In this document: piece by piece, positions 43,413 through 52,632 of the stretch
Layout of the letters: each line of letters opens with the position of its first letter
Position numbering within the stretch: position 1 is the stretch's first letter
Source of the DNA: Streptomyces cucumeris
GTDB taxonomy: Bacteria; Actinomycetota; Actinomycetes; Streptomycetales; Streptomycetaceae
Direction of reading: 5' to 3'
DNA: 64,000 bases
Assembly: GCF_024295805.1 (NCBI RefSeq)
Contig: NZ_JANCLX010000018.1
Span: 1 to 64,000 of the forward strand
The notes under the pieces: model-generated
Database searches by the model: none
The model's input: only the letters and a program-made list of their open reading frames with translations
What the model was told of the DNA's origin: nothing
Made by a program: the position numbers and the translations under genes

Positions 43413-44399
43413 ATGAGCATCGCACTGTTCACCCTCGGGGGCACCATCGCCATGGCCGGGCACGGCGGAGCCGGTGTGGTGGCCCGGCTGACCGGCGCCG
43501 ACCTCACCGCGGCGGTACCCGGCCTCGCCGACCTCGGCGTACCGCTGGAGGTGCGGGACACCCACGCCGTACCCAGCGCCCATCTGACGTTTCCTCAGCT
43601 GCTCGCCGTCGTGGGGGCCGCGTCGTCCGCGGTGGCCGCGGGTGCGGAGGGCGTGGTGGTCACCCAGGGCACCGACACCCTGGAGGAGACGGCCTATCTC
43701 GCCGACCTGGTCTGGGCCCATGAGGCACCGCTGGTGTTCACCGGAGCCATGCGCAATCCGACCCTCGCGGGCGCCGACGGCCCGGCCAATCTGCTCGCCG
43801 CCGCCCGTGTCGCCGCCGCCCCCGAGGCCCGTGGCCTGGGAACGCTGGTGGTCTTCAACGACGAGATCCACGCGGCGCGCTGGGTCCGCAAGACCCACAG
43901 CACCAGCACGGCCACCTTCGCCTCGCCGAACGCCGGCCCCCTCGGCCATGTCATCGAGGGCCGGGTCCGCGTGCTCACCACACCGCCGCGCCACGCTCCG
44001 CGGCCCGTCCCGGCCGCCGCGCAGGAGGGCGACACCCCCCGGGTGGCGCTGTACACGGTGTCACTCGACGACGACGGGGTGCTGCTCGACGGGCTCGCCG
44101 ACACCCATCAGGGCCTGGTCGTCGCCGGGTTCGGCGTCGGCCACGTACCGGGCACCCTCGCCCCGGTGCTGGGCGCCCTGGCCGAGCGCGTCCCCGTGGT
44201 GCTGACCTCGCGCTCCGGCAGCGGCTCGGTGCTGCGCCACACCTACGGCGCGGTGGGCTCGGAAACCGATCTGCGGCGCCGTGGTCTGATCGACGGCGGA
44301 CTGCTCGATCCGTACAAGGCGCGTGTGCTGCTCCGGCTGCTGCTGGCCGGGGGCGCGGACCGGGAGGCGGTCACCGCCGCTTTCGCCCGGCACGGCTGA
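43413..44399 (+). CDS. L-asparaginase
   Basis: A 328-residue asparaginase/glutaminase-fold enzyme. The first catalytic threonine is in ALFTLGGTIAMAGHGG and the second in GVVVTQGTDTLEETAYLADL. It hydrolyses L-asparagine to aspartate and ammonia. Further family elements are PLVFTGAMRNPTLAGADGPA and VFNDEIHAARWVRKTHSTST. No signal peptide is visible, so it should be cytoplasmic. It is monocistronic, isolated by the hairpin at 43299-43343. Confidence 0.92.
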   Translation: MSIALFTLGGTIAMAGHGGAGVVARLTGADLTAAVPGLADLGVPLEVRDTHAVPSAHLTFPQLLAVVGAASSAVAAGAEGVVVTQGTDTLEETAYLADLVWAHEAPLVFTGAMRNPTLAGADGPANLLAAARVAAAPEARGLGTLVVFNDEIHAARWVRKTHSTSTATFASPNAGPLGHVIEGRVRVLTTPPRHAPRPVPAAAQEGDTPRVALYTVSLDDDGVLLDGLADTHQGLVVAGFGVGHVPGTLAPVLGALAERVPVVLTSRSGSGSVLRHTYGAVGSETDLRRRGLIDGGLLDPYKARVLLRLLLAGGADREAVTAAFARHG

Positions 44400-44553
44400 C
44401 CCCGCATGGGCGCCTCCCGACCGGGCACTCGCCACGGGAGGCCGCCCCGGCCGGGTGGCCGGCCATCGCGGAGACGCGGGTGTGCATCGGCCCGGATGTG
44501 CTGGGTACGGGCCGTGGTATGCCCGTGCACACGCCGAGGAGAGGAGCGGCACC

Positions 44554-44793
44554 GTGAACGAGGACCGCAGGCGCGAGGAGCCCGGAGACGACAACCGCGC
44601 CATACCGCGGGACCTGCCCGATCAGCAGGCTGGGGAAGGACCCGATCCGCTGGACGTGGAGGGCGCGGACCCGGCGCCGGACCACGCCGAGGACGTACCC
44701 GACCTGGACGAGTCCGGGACCGGACGCCGGGGGAGGCCCCAGACCGGGGGTGTCCACCCGGAACAGCCCGTCCCCGACGAACCGTCGGGCTGA
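44554..44793 (+). CDS. small acidic protein of unknown function
   Basis: A 79-residue protein rich in Asp, Glu, Pro and Gly with no hydrophobic core, so probably disordered. Segments DPLDVEGADPAPDHAEDVPD and GGVHPEQPVPDEPSG show an obvious repeat-like Pro/Asp/His pattern. GAGGAG lies just before the GTG start, supporting a real gene. The family is unknown. It follows the asparaginase by 154 bp. Confidence 0.65.
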   Translation: MNEDRRREEPGDDNRAIPRDLPDQQAGEGPDPLDVEGADPAPDHAEDVPDLDESGTGRRGRPQTGGVHPEQPVPDEPSG

Positions 44794-44821
44794 GCATCCG
44801 GGCACCGTGCGGTGGCGCCGG

Positions 44822-45415
44822 TCAGGTGGCGGTGGGGCGGGCCCTGACGTGCATCCGCTCGCCCTGCGCCCCGAAGAGGGAGAGGAACTCCACCGGCCGG
44901 TCCCCCGCGTTGCCGAAGCCGTGCGGGGTCCGGGTGTCGAACTCGGCGGCCTCGCCGGCGGTGAGCACCAGGTCGTGTTCGCCCAGCGTCAGCCACAGCC
45001 GGCCGGAGAGCACGTACATCCACTCATAGCCCTCGTGGACCCGCTGCTCCGGCCGTCCGCGCTCGGCGGGCGGCCGGGGCGGCAGGATCAGTTTGTAGGC
45101 GTTGAGCCCGCCCAGATAGCGGGTGAGCGGCACGATCGTCTGGCCGTTGCGGGTGAAGGGCCGCGGATGCACCCGCGGATCGCCCGTGGCGGGTGCCCCG
45201 ACCAGCTCGTCCAGCGCCACTCCGTACGCCTTGGCCAGCGGCAGCAGCAGCTCCAGGGTCGGTTTGCGCTGCCCCGACTCCAGCCGCGAGAGGGTGCTGA
45301 GCGAGATCCCGGTCGTCTCGCTGAGCCGGGCCAGGGTGAAGTCACGGGTCCGCCGCAGCGCGCGCAGCCGCGGGCCCACCGCGGTCAGCACGTCGGAGAG
45401 GTCATCGTCGGCCAT
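44822..45415 (-). CDS. XRE-cupin transcriptional regulator
   Basis: A 197-residue two-domain regulator. The XRE helix-turn-helix is at about residues 18-72 (TLARLSETTGISLSTLSRLE, SGQRKPTLELLLPLAKAYG). A C-terminal cupin follows (EQRVHEGYEWMYVLSGRLWL, TPHGFGNAGDRPVEFLSL). Such proteins sense small metabolites in the cupin and control linked oxidoreductase genes. The ATG at 45415 leaves about 18 residues before the HTH. It is divergent from a thioredoxin-reductase-like gene. Confidence 0.9.
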   Translation of the reverse strand: MADDDLSDVLTAVGPRLRALRRTRDFTLARLSETTGISLSTLSRLESGQRKPTLELLLPLAKAYGVALDELVGAPATGDPRVHPRPFTRNGQTIVPLTRYLGGLNAYKLILPPRPPAERGRPEQRVHEGYEWMYVLSGRLWLTLGEHDLVLTAGEAAEFDTRTPHGFGNAGDRPVEFLSLFGAQGERMHVRARPTAT

Positions 45416-45423
45416 GCCCTCCA

Positions 45424-45440
45424 TTTGCCGCCTTGGCAAA
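45424..45440. promoter_or_regulatory. putative XRE operator TTTGCC-N5-GGCAAA
   Basis: A perfect 6-bp inverted repeat with a 5-bp spacer, directly upstream of the XRE-cupin start (8 bp) and 60 bp before the divergent oxidoreductase gene. Its symmetry and placement suit an autoregulatory operator. Confidence 0.5.
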
Positions 45441-45500
45441 GGTGTTTGTCAAGTGGTGGCGTACACGCGCACGCTGCTTCCACGAACGGAGGTACCGCGT

Positions 45501-46565
45501 ATGAACGGATACACAGCACACCCGGCGGACCCGGACCGCACACCCGCTGAACGGCGCTACGACGTCGTGGTGGTCGGCGGTGGCGCCGCCGGACTGAGCG
45601 GGGCGCTCACCCTGGGCCGGGCACGGCGCTCGGTGCTGGTCGTCGACGCCGGCGAGCCGCGCAACGCCCCCGCGGAGGGGATTCACGGGCTCCTGGGGAA
45701 CGAGGGCACCCCGCCCGCGGCCCTGCTGGCCACCGGCCGTGACGAGGTCCGCGGCTACGGCGGCGAGATCGTGGACGGCACCGTGGTGGCGGCGGAGCCC
45801 GGTGCGGACGGAGGTTTCCGCGTCACCCTCGCCGACGGCGGCGCGGTCCGTGCCGCACGGCTGCTGGTGACCACGGGGCTCGTCGACCGACTGCCCGCGC
45901 TGCCCGGTCTGGCCGAGCTGTGGGGCACCGATGTGCTGCACTGCCCGTACTGCCATGGCTGGGAGGTCCGGGACCGGGCGATCGGGGTGCTGGCCACCGG
46001 TCCCCAGGCGGTGGCCCAGGCACTGCTCTGGCGTCAGTGGAGCGACCGCGTCACTCTCTTCACGCACACCGGACCCGAGCCGGGGGAGCAGGAGTACGAA
46101 CAACTCGCCGCACGGGGCATCGCCGTGGTGGTCGGCACGGTGGCCGCGCTGGAGACGGCAGGGGGCGGCCTCTCCGGGGTCCGCCTGGCGGAGGGGCCGG
46201 TGATCGCCTGCCACACCCTGGTCGTCGCCCCGTACTTCGCCGCCCGCGCCGACGTCCTGGCCTCCCTCGGACTTCAGACGGTCGGTCAGGAGGTGGCGGG
46301 CCAGGAGACCGCCCGCCGGATCGAGGCGGACCCGACGGGCGCCACCGCCGTCCCGGGGGTGTGGGTGGCGGGCAACGTGGCCGATCCGCTCGAGAAGGTG
46401 GCCGGTGCCATCGCCTCGGGCGTCCGGGCCGCCGCGGCCGTCAACGCCGATCTGGTGGCCGAGGAGACCCGCCGTGCGGTGGCCGCGCGGCGGGACCCGT
46501 TCTCCGCCGAGCGGGAACGTGAGGTGTGCACGGCGGTGCTGGGGGACCGCCGCCACGGACTGTGA
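45501..46565 (+). CDS. NAD(P)/FAD-dependent oxidoreductase, thioredoxin-reductase-like
   Basis: A 354-residue flavoprotein. The FAD motif is VVVVGGGAAGLSGALTLGRA at about residues 22-41, and the redox disulfide is CPYC in VLHCPYCHGWEVRD, as in thioredoxin reductases. The NADPH motif GxGxxG is degenerate (IGVLATGPQAVAQALL). This is the gliotoxin-like/TrxR-like family common in actinomycetes; a role in disulfide or dithiol metabolism is possible. GGAGG lies 7 nt before the ATG. The divergent XRE-cupin gene is the likely regulator. Confidence 0.87.
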   Translation: MNGYTAHPADPDRTPAERRYDVVVVGGGAAGLSGALTLGRARRSVLVVDAGEPRNAPAEGIHGLLGNEGTPPAALLATGRDEVRGYGGEIVDGTVVAAEPGADGGFRVTLADGGAVRAARLLVTTGLVDRLPALPGLAELWGTDVLHCPYCHGWEVRDRAIGVLATGPQAVAQALLWRQWSDRVTLFTHTGPEPGEQEYEQLAARGIAVVVGTVAALETAGGGLSGVRLAEGPVIACHTLVVAPYFAARADVLASLGLQTVGQEVAGQETARRIEADPTGATAVPGVWVAGNVADPLEKVAGAIASGVRAAAAVNADLVAEETRRAVAARRDPFSAEREREVCTAVLGDRRHGL

Positions 46566-46589
46566 GGGAACCCGCGGGGGCCGGGGGCC

Positions 46590-46618
46590 TGCCATCCACC
46601 GGCTCCCGGCGGATGGCA
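46590..46618. terminator. hairpin TGCCATCC...GGATGGCA
   Basis: The arms pair over 12 bp with one mismatch around CTC. It lies 25 nt after the oxidoreductase stop and 19 nt before the stop of the convergent acyltransferase gene, so it can serve both. Confidence 0.65.
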
Positions 46619-46636
46619 TGTCCCCTTCCGCCCGGC

Positions 46637-47716
46637 CTACTTCCGCAGGGGCCGGAAGGCCCGGTCCACCCGTGGTTCGACCAGCGGACGGAAGACCCTC
46701 CGCACCGGGGCGGTGCACAGGACGGAGATCATGGTCACCGCGGCCATGGTCACCATCAGCTCGCCCAGCGGGGTGTGCACCCAACCGTGGTCGTACCAGT
46801 CCCCGTAGCGGGATGCCTTGATGATGAAGCCGTGCAGCAGATAGCCGTAGATCGTCCCCGTGCCGAGCGTGGTGAACCACATCGCCCGCCCCGGTACCCA
46901 GGCCAGAAAACAGGCCGTCAGGGCGAGCGCCAGCAGGAACAGCGCGGGTGTGGTGAGCAGTCCGGCCCAGCGCGGGACGTCCAGTCCGGTGACGCTCTTG
47001 CGGTGGTAGAACCACTCCGCGTCGAACCACGGCGCCGCGGCGTAGGCGGCGCACAGCACGAAGGCGATGAACGGCAACGAGGCCAGCCGGGCCCGCCGGG
47101 TGCGCAGCCGTGTGAAGTGTGCCGGCCGCAGCGTGAGCCCGGCCACGAAGAAGGGGAGGAACGCCAGCACCCGCTGGAGCGACAGATCGCCGCCGGACTC
47201 CGGTGAGATCGAGGCCGCCGCGGCCACCGCCAGCGAGATCGGCACCGGATGACGCAGCGCCAGCCACAGCGGGGTGGTCAGCCGCCAGATGAACAGCGCG
47301 GCCAGGAACCACATCACGTACCAGGGGTCCAGCAGGCTGAACGGCTCGCCCGGGTTGTCCAGCACCCACCGGGAGAAGAGGGTGTACGCGGCCTCGAAGA
47401 CGAGGTAGGGCACCACCACACTGCTGATGAGCCGTCGGGCCCGGCCGGGCGCGAGGTCGAAGTTGCGCGAGAAGTAGCCCGATATCAGCGCGAAGGCGGG
47501 CATGTGGAAGGCGTACACCATGAGATAGACCGCGGTGGCGGCGCGGCTGTCGTAGGTGAGCGGTTCCCATGCGTGGCCACAGGCCACCAGCACGATCGTG
47601 AGGTACTTCGCGTTGTCGAAGTAGGGGTCGCGGGTTCTGGATCCGGACGCTTCACCGCCCGTGGGCCGGGTCGCGGCCGGTGGTGGGGTCAATCGGGCGG
47701 TGGTGTCCTGTGGCAT
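46637..47716 (-). CDS. acyltransferase family (acyltransferase 3-like) membrane protein
   Basis: A 359-residue membrane protein with about ten helices. YFDNAKYLTIVLVACGHAWE opens the acyltransferase 3 fold; the His in ACGHAW is the conserved catalytic residue. Typical later elements are AFHMPAFALISGYFSR and WYVMWFLAALFIWRLTTPLW. Such enzymes acetylate or acylate extracellular sugars. I chose the ATG at 47716 rather than the weak TTG at 47749. It lies downstream of dhaL on the same strand but 76 bp away. Confidence 0.87.
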   Translation of the reverse strand: MPQDTTARLTPPPAATRPTGGEASGSRTRDPYFDNAKYLTIVLVACGHAWEPLTYDSRAATAVYLMVYAFHMPAFALISGYFSRNFDLAPGRARRLISSVVVPYLVFEAAYTLFSRWVLDNPGEPFSLLDPWYVMWFLAALFIWRLTTPLWLALRHPVPISLAVAAAASISPESGGDLSLQRVLAFLPFFVAGLTLRPAHFTRLRTRRARLASLPFIAFVLCAAYAAAPWFDAEWFYHRKSVTGLDVPRWAGLLTTPALFLLALALTACFLAWVPGRAMWFTTLGTGTIYGYLLHGFIIKASRYGDWYDHGWVHTPLGELMVTMAAVTMISVLCTAPVRRVFRPLVEPRVDRAFRPLRK

Positions 47717-47792
47717 GTGGTTCCCGGGCACATTCGGTGGAGACGTCAACGCGTCCCCTGCGCCTGCCCGGTTCGGCCCGACCCATGCGGAT

Positions 47793-48488
47793 TCAGTGTT
47801 CCGGGAGCCGGTTCAGCACGGTGACCTCCTCGTTCGCGGAGGCGAACAGCAACGCCACGGCCAGCGCCCCGGGATCGGGGACCCCGCGCGAGTGGTCGCC
47901 GGTGTAACTGGCGCGGCCGCGCCGGGCGCGCAGCCCGCTGGTGGACAGGGCACCCCGGTGGGCGGCGACCGCGGCCAGATGGAGCGCGGCCGCCGGGTCG
48001 GCGGTGGGCGGGCATTCGGCGAGTGCCTTCGCGGCCGGGACGAGGGCGTCCACCATCGTCTTGTCGCCCACGTCGGCCTCCCCGACGCGCTGGATCGCGG
48101 CCACCCCGGCCGCGGTACCGGTGGCCAGCGCGGCGGTGGCGGGCAGTGCGGGGGAGGCGTCGTACAGCGCGTCGGCGAGCTCCTGGAAGAGCAGTCCGAA
48201 CAACGGCCCGCTGGTGCCGCCGACATCGTCGAGGAAGACGCGCGCGGCGGCGGCGAGCGGTGCGGCCGGGCCGTCGCCGTCGGACCGGGGAACGGCCGTC
48301 AGGGCGTCGAGGGCGCGCCGCACCCCGTCCATCCCGGTGGCCAGGTTGGCGCCGAAGTCACCGTCGCCCGCCTGCTGGTCGAGGGCGGTGAGCTCGGGTT
48401 CGACGGAGCGTACGGAGGCGGCGAAGCTGATCAGCCACGCCGCGACGCTGTCACGGGTCAGGGTGTTCGAACCGGGTCGGTCGGACAT
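47793..48488 (-). CDS. dhaL: dihydroxyacetone kinase subunit DhaL
   Basis: A 231-residue all-helical nucleotide-binding subunit. LTALDQQAGDGDFGANLATG carries the Mg-ADP aspartates, and GGTSGPLFGLLFQ and VGDKTMVDALVPAAKAL complete the DhaL signatures; RGRASYTGDHSRGVPDPGA is the C-terminal lid. It is downstream of dhaK on the same strand. No DhaM (phosphotransferase EIIA-like) gene is present nearby, so phosphate may come from ATP or from a distant DhaM. Confidence 0.92.
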   Translation of the reverse strand: MSDRPGSNTLTRDSVAAWLISFAASVRSVEPELTALDQQAGDGDFGANLATGMDGVRRALDALTAVPRSDGDGPAAPLAAAARVFLDDVGGTSGPLFGLLFQELADALYDASPALPATAALATGTAAGVAAIQRVGEADVGDKTMVDALVPAAKALAECPPTADPAAALHLAAVAAHRGALSTSGLRARRGRASYTGDHSRGVPDPGALAVALLFASANEEVTVLNRLPEH

Positions 48489-48588
48489 GGTGGGGCTCCT
48501 CGGGGCGGTCGTGGTGTGGGGCGGGGCTGCGCGCGCTGAGGTGGCGTCACCGCGCGGACCTCTCGGTGCGCACGGCGACGCACGGACC

Positions 48589-49587
48589 TCACAGCGGCCA
48601 GGCCGGGGTGCGGGCGGGGGCGTCCCACAGCCGCAGTGTCTCGGCGTCGGAGGCGAGCAGGGTCAGGGAGAAGCCGCGCATGTCCAGGGCGCTGACGAAG
48701 GTGCCGGTCAACGAGCGGTCCAGGGCGACGTCCCGGGTGTCCAGGGCCTTGGCGAGGGCGTGGCGGATCCCGTACAGCTCCAGCGAGGTGATCGAGCCCA
48801 GTCCGTTGCAGAGCGCGAGCACCCGGGACCGGGAGCCGTCGGGGAGGGCGGCCAGCAGCTGGTCGGTCATGGTCTCCACCAGCTTGCCGAGCGGTGCGTG
48901 CGGGGTGGTGCCCTCGGCGCGTTCCCCGTGGATGCCCACCCCGAACTCCAGGACGCCCTCGGGCAGGCCGAAGGCCGGGGCACCGGAGGCGGGCGCGGTG
49001 TGCGCGGCCGCGGCCACGGCCAGACTGCGGGCCCGGCCGGTCAGCTCGGTGCCGAGGGCCGCCAGTTCGTCCAGTCCACGCCCCTCGTCGGCGGCGGCGC
49101 CGAGAATCTTCTCGATGAGCAGGGTGGCCCCGGTGCCGCGGCGGCCGACCGCGATGTCGTCGGAGTCGGTGGCGAGGTCGTCGTCGATCAGGACGCGGGC
49201 ACAGGCGATCCCCTCGTGGTGGAGGCGTTCGGCGGCGATACCGAAGTTGATGCGGTCGCCGGTGTAGTTCTTGACGATGTGCAGGACACCGCCGGGCCCG
49301 GCCACGGCACGGCTGGCCTCGAAGATCTGCCGGTTGTGCGGTGAGGCGAAGATCCGGCCGGGGCAGGAGGCGTCCAGCATCCCCATGCCGAGGAAGCCGG
49401 AGTGCAGTGGCTCATGGCCGGAGCCGCCCCCGGACACCAGGCCCACCCGGCGGGTGGGGGCGGGGTGGCGGGCGCGGAGGTAGCCGTGGTCGGGGTGGTA
49501 GGCGACGAGGTCGGCGTGTGCGGCGGCGAAGCCCGCGAGCGCGTCGGGAACGAGGGACTCGGGTGAGTCACGGAAGTACTGGGGCAT
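48589..49587 (-). CDS. dhaK: dihydroxyacetone kinase subunit DhaK
   Basis: A 332-residue substrate-binding subunit. GLVSGGGSGHEPLHSGFLGM is the conserved N-terminal site, VLHIVKNYTGDRINFGIAAE and EFGVGIHGERAEG follow, and His of GIHGE is the residue that binds the ketose as a hemiaminal. With DhaL it phosphorylates dihydroxyacetone or a related short ketose such as erythrulose. It is the first gene of the pair, 100 bp upstream of dhaL, and is divergent from an SDR gene. Confidence 0.92.
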   Translation of the reverse strand: MPQYFRDSPESLVPDALAGFAAAHADLVAYHPDHGYLRARHPAPTRRVGLVSGGGSGHEPLHSGFLGMGMLDASCPGRIFASPHNRQIFEASRAVAGPGGVLHIVKNYTGDRINFGIAAERLHHEGIACARVLIDDDLATDSDDIAVGRRGTGATLLIEKILGAAADEGRGLDELAALGTELTGRARSLAVAAAAHTAPASGAPAFGLPEGVLEFGVGIHGERAEGTTPHAPLGKLVETMTDQLLAALPDGSRSRVLALCNGLGSITSLELYGIRHALAKALDTRDVALDRSLTGTFVSALDMRGFSLTLLASDAETLRLWDAPARTPAWPL

Positions 49588-49879
49588 GAACGCGGCTCCC
49601 TGGGCGAGTGGGGCGGACGGGGTGGACTCGGGGGTCGTGCGCCGGACCCGGTGGTGCGGTGCCTCAGCCAACGATGGTCGCCGTGACAGGGCGACAGGGT
49701 GCTCAGGCGGGACAGCAGCGCGACCCCAACGGCCTACTGTCATACGCCGGTCGTGTGCTTTCCGTACTGCTCGGACGGGTCTGCCGGGCGTGGTCCGATG
49801 GGAGCAACGGGGGCGATCCGGGACCGGGATCGGGGTACCGGACCCCTGCCGTGGATGCGGACGCGCGGAGGGTGCGAGC

Positions 49880-50710
49880 ATGCGTACGGCAGATGATCGT
49901 CCGCACGAGCAGGGAGCCAGGGTGACGGAGACGAGGACGGGGAACGACCGGGGTACGGACACCCCGCTGGCGGGGTGCGCCGTGCTGGTGACCGGCGCCT
50001 CCAGCGGGATAGGGGCGGCCACCGCCCGGTCGCTGGCCCGGCAGGGCGCCGATCTGGCGCTGGTCGCCCGCCGTACCGATCGGCTCGAGGAACTGGCGTC
50101 CGGGATCCGGGAGCAGGGCCGCTCCTGTGTGGCCCTCACCGCCGATCTGCGGGACCCGGCGCAGGCCCGGCAGGCGGTCGAGGACACCGCGGAGCGGTTC
50201 GGGCGGCTGGACGTGCTGGTGAACAGCGTGGGTTTCGTGGCCGCCGGGGACATCGAGGACGGCGACCCCGAGAACTGGGAGCGGATGATCGACCTCAATG
50301 TCAGGGCGGTGCTGCACACCGCGCAGAAGGCGCTGCCGCATCTGCTGCGGGCGGCGGAGGAGGGCCCGCGCGGAGTGGCCGACCTGGTGACCGTGAGTTC
50401 GGTGGCCGGCCGGGTCGCGCGGGCCCACAACGCCGTCTACTCGGCCACCAAACACGCGGTGGTCGCGTTCAGCGAGGGCCTGCGGCAGGAGGTGACCGCG
50501 CGGGGTGTGCGGGTGGGGCTGATCGAACCCGGTATGACCGCCACCGAGATGACGGCCGACAGCACCACCGGGGCCGTGGCCCGCGGTATGCCGCGGGAGC
50601 TGTGGCTCCGGGCCGAGGACATCGCCCGGTCGATCACCTTCATGGTCACCCAGCCCCCGCACGCCGCGATCAACGAGATCCTGGTGCGTCCGACGGCCCA
50701 GCCGCACTGA
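49880..50710 (+). CDS. SDR family oxidoreductase
   Basis: A 276-residue short-chain dehydrogenase. VLVTGASSGIGAATARSLAR is the cofactor motif, VNSVGFVA the NNAG counterpart, and TVSSVAGRVARAHNAVYSAT contains the catalytic Ser and Tyr (YSATK). PGMTATEM and the TFMVTQPPHAAINEILVRPT ending resemble the YdfG/serine-3-dehydrogenase group. GGAGGG lies about 7 nt before the ATG; a GTG at 49922 is a possible alternative. It is divergent from dhaK, and its 3-prime end overlaps the opposite MFS gene by 41 bp. Confidence 0.88.
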   Translation: MRTADDRPHEQGARVTETRTGNDRGTDTPLAGCAVLVTGASSGIGAATARSLARQGADLALVARRTDRLEELASGIREQGRSCVALTADLRDPAQARQAVEDTAERFGRLDVLVNSVGFVAAGDIEDGDPENWERMIDLNVRAVLHTAQKALPHLLRAAEEGPRGVADLVTVSSVAGRVARAHNAVYSATKHAVVAFSEGLRQEVTARGVRVGLIEPGMTATEMTADSTTGAVARGMPRELWLRAEDIARSITFMVTQPPHAAINEILVRPTAQPH

Positions 50711-52028
50711 CCAGTGAGGACGGTGCCGGGTCGGTGACCTCCGCCCCGGCCTTCCCAGCGGTCGCCGCGGGATCGTCATCGGGCAGCCGCAGGAAGAGGG
50801 TGAGCACCGCGCTGACCACGTAGAGACCCGCGAAGATCCACATGACACCACCGACGCCGAGCGGCCCGATCGCCAGCCCCACCACGGCCGGTCCGATGAA
50901 GGTGCTCAGCCCCGCTCCGAGGTTGAGCACGGACATCGCGGCGCCCTTGTGTTCGGGGGAGAGCGAGGGCATCAGCGCGGACAGTGGTACGTATCCGGCG
51001 AGCGTGGCGCCGTAGACGACACCCACGGCCACGGCCACCCACACCTCGGCGCCCGCGGCCAACGGGACGTAGTACAGCAGCAGGGTGCTGGCCGCGCAGC
51101 CCAGCCCACCGCAGTACGCGATGGTCCGCCGCCAGCCGAGCCGGTCGCCGATCACCCCGAACAGCAGGTTCCAGACGATGTTGCTCATGAACATCGCGCT
51201 GAGGACGGTGAGCCAGGAGCTCATCGACAGTCCGACGGTGTCGGTGAAGAAGAGCGGGAGGAAGACCAGGAACCCGAACTCGGGGGCGGTGTTGATGGCC
51301 CGCACCACACCCCCGATCCCGATCTTCGGCTGCTGCCAGATGATGGTGACGCTCTTGAGGAGGGTGGCGACCGGGCGGCCCTCGGCCACCCGCAGATCGC
51401 CGTGCGGCTCACGCACGCACAGCAGCGTCAGCAGCCCTCCGGCCAGGACGAGCACGAGCGACAGCCAGAGGGTGAGGTACTCGCCCACCACCGGGATGGT
51501 GGCCTTGGCGAACAGCGAGCCCAGGGTGGGCAGCCCACCGGTGAAGGCGAACCAGAACCAGCCGACGGCGGTCCCCAGGCGTCGCCGCGGGGTGGCGGTG
51601 GTGATCCAGACCAGGAAGCCGAAGGCGAAGAGCGGATAGCCGAATCCGCGCAGCATGTAGGCGGCCACCATCACGGGGTAGCTGAACGTCATCACGCCGA
51701 ACACGAGGAACAGCACCTCGCACACGGCCCAGATGCCCAGGCCCGCCCACATCACCCGGCGCGGACCCCACAGCTCCGACAGGGCCCCGGAGGACCACGC
51801 CGCGACGGCGGCGGTGATGCCGTAGGCCGACAGCAGCACGGCGACCTGCTGGGTGGACAGGCCGCCGCGGACGAGGAACGGCGACAGATAGCCGGATTCG
51901 ACCCCGTCGCCGATCATGAACAGCAATAGCCCGAGGAACCCCCAGGCCAGTGGCCGGGGGATGCCGATGCGGTCGAGGAACGTCGCCGACGATGGCCCGG
52001 TGTGGGTGGGGGACGGTGCGGAACCCAC
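50670..52028 (-). CDS. MFS transporter, RbtT/DalT/CsbX (polyol permease)-like
   Basis: A 452-residue 12-helix transporter. FLDRIGIPRPLAWGFLGLLL, FMIGDGVESGYLSPFLV and SGALSELWGPRRVMWAGLGI resemble the ribitol/arabitol/alpha-ketoglutarate permease group. SPEHKGAAMSVLNLGAGLST is a later conserved loop. The GTG at 52028 is preceded by AAGGAGG 7 nt upstream. Proximity to DHA kinase, SDR and FGGY kinase genes fits polyol or short sugar use, but direct linkage is not shown. Its 3-prime end overlaps the convergent SDR gene by 41 bp. Confidence 0.82.
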   Translation of the reverse strand: MGSAPSPTHTGPSSATFLDRIGIPRPLAWGFLGLLLFMIGDGVESGYLSPFLVRGGLSTQQVAVLLSAYGITAAVAAWSSGALSELWGPRRVMWAGLGIWAVCEVLFLVFGVMTFSYPVMVAAYMLRGFGYPLFAFGFLVWITTATPRRRLGTAVGWFWFAFTGGLPTLGSLFAKATIPVVGEYLTLWLSLVLVLAGGLLTLLCVREPHGDLRVAEGRPVATLLKSVTIIWQQPKIGIGGVVRAINTAPEFGFLVFLPLFFTDTVGLSMSSWLTVLSAMFMSNIVWNLLFGVIGDRLGWRRTIAYCGGLGCAASTLLLYYVPLAAGAEVWVAVAVGVVYGATLAGYVPLSALMPSLSPEHKGAAMSVLNLGAGLSTFIGPAVVGLAIGPLGVGGVMWIFAGLYVVSAVLTLFLRLPDDDPAATAGKAGAEVTDPAPSSLVSAAGPSDAPGSR

Positions 52029-52632
52029 GGGTGCCTCCTTGCCTAGGACGTCCGACGGCCGCGGTGGCCGTCCGGACGGTCCGGGGTGGCTCCCCGGACC
52101 GCACTCAGCGTCGGTGTCTCCGTTCGAAATATCAAGAGCAATGTTAAAACTAACGAATCCACTGTTGCGGCGATGTGATCTCGACCGATGCCATGGTGGT
52201 GCTGCCGGAATGGTTGCGTCCATGCGTGATCCGCGGGGAGTCGCGACGTGTGTAGTGCCCATCTCATCGCGGAGCGCGTGACAAGTAACGAGGGCGATGT
52301 TAAGTTCCGGTGGAGCACGGTGGCGATTGCGCTCATCAGGTGACGGATGCCGCGCCGGGGGTCACACGAACGCCGTACGGCGGCGTGGGGTCCCGTGGCT
52401 GTCGGCGCATCGTGCCGGTGTGCCCTCCCGAGGGTGTGCACCAGGTGTTCCCGTGTCCGTCTCAAGGCGTTGACCTGCGCAAACCATGGACGTGGCGGAT
52501 GCCGGCGGCGATATGACGAGGTGTCGGCGGTGTGTGAGCCGTACGCTCCGGTGGCGTAACTCCGGTGTTCCGCGGGGCCGCCGTCCGGCCTACGGCACGG
52601 CTCGTGCGGGTGCTCGACCTGCCCCGTCTCGG
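52029..52632. other. 604-bp stretch with promoter elements, no supported gene
   Basis: The left half is unusually AT-rich for this window and should hold the promoter of the MFS gene on the minus strand. GTTA-N4-TAAC at 52143-52154 and another GTTAA at 52291-52296 are possible operator elements. Short frames toward the spermidine-synthase-like gene (52310-52632) lack convincing starts or family signatures. Confidence 0.4.

Noticed and set aside
45402..47570. 722-codon minus-strand frame through the FAD oxidoreductase and acyltransferase
   Set aside because: It covers two well-supported genes and carries no recognised motif.
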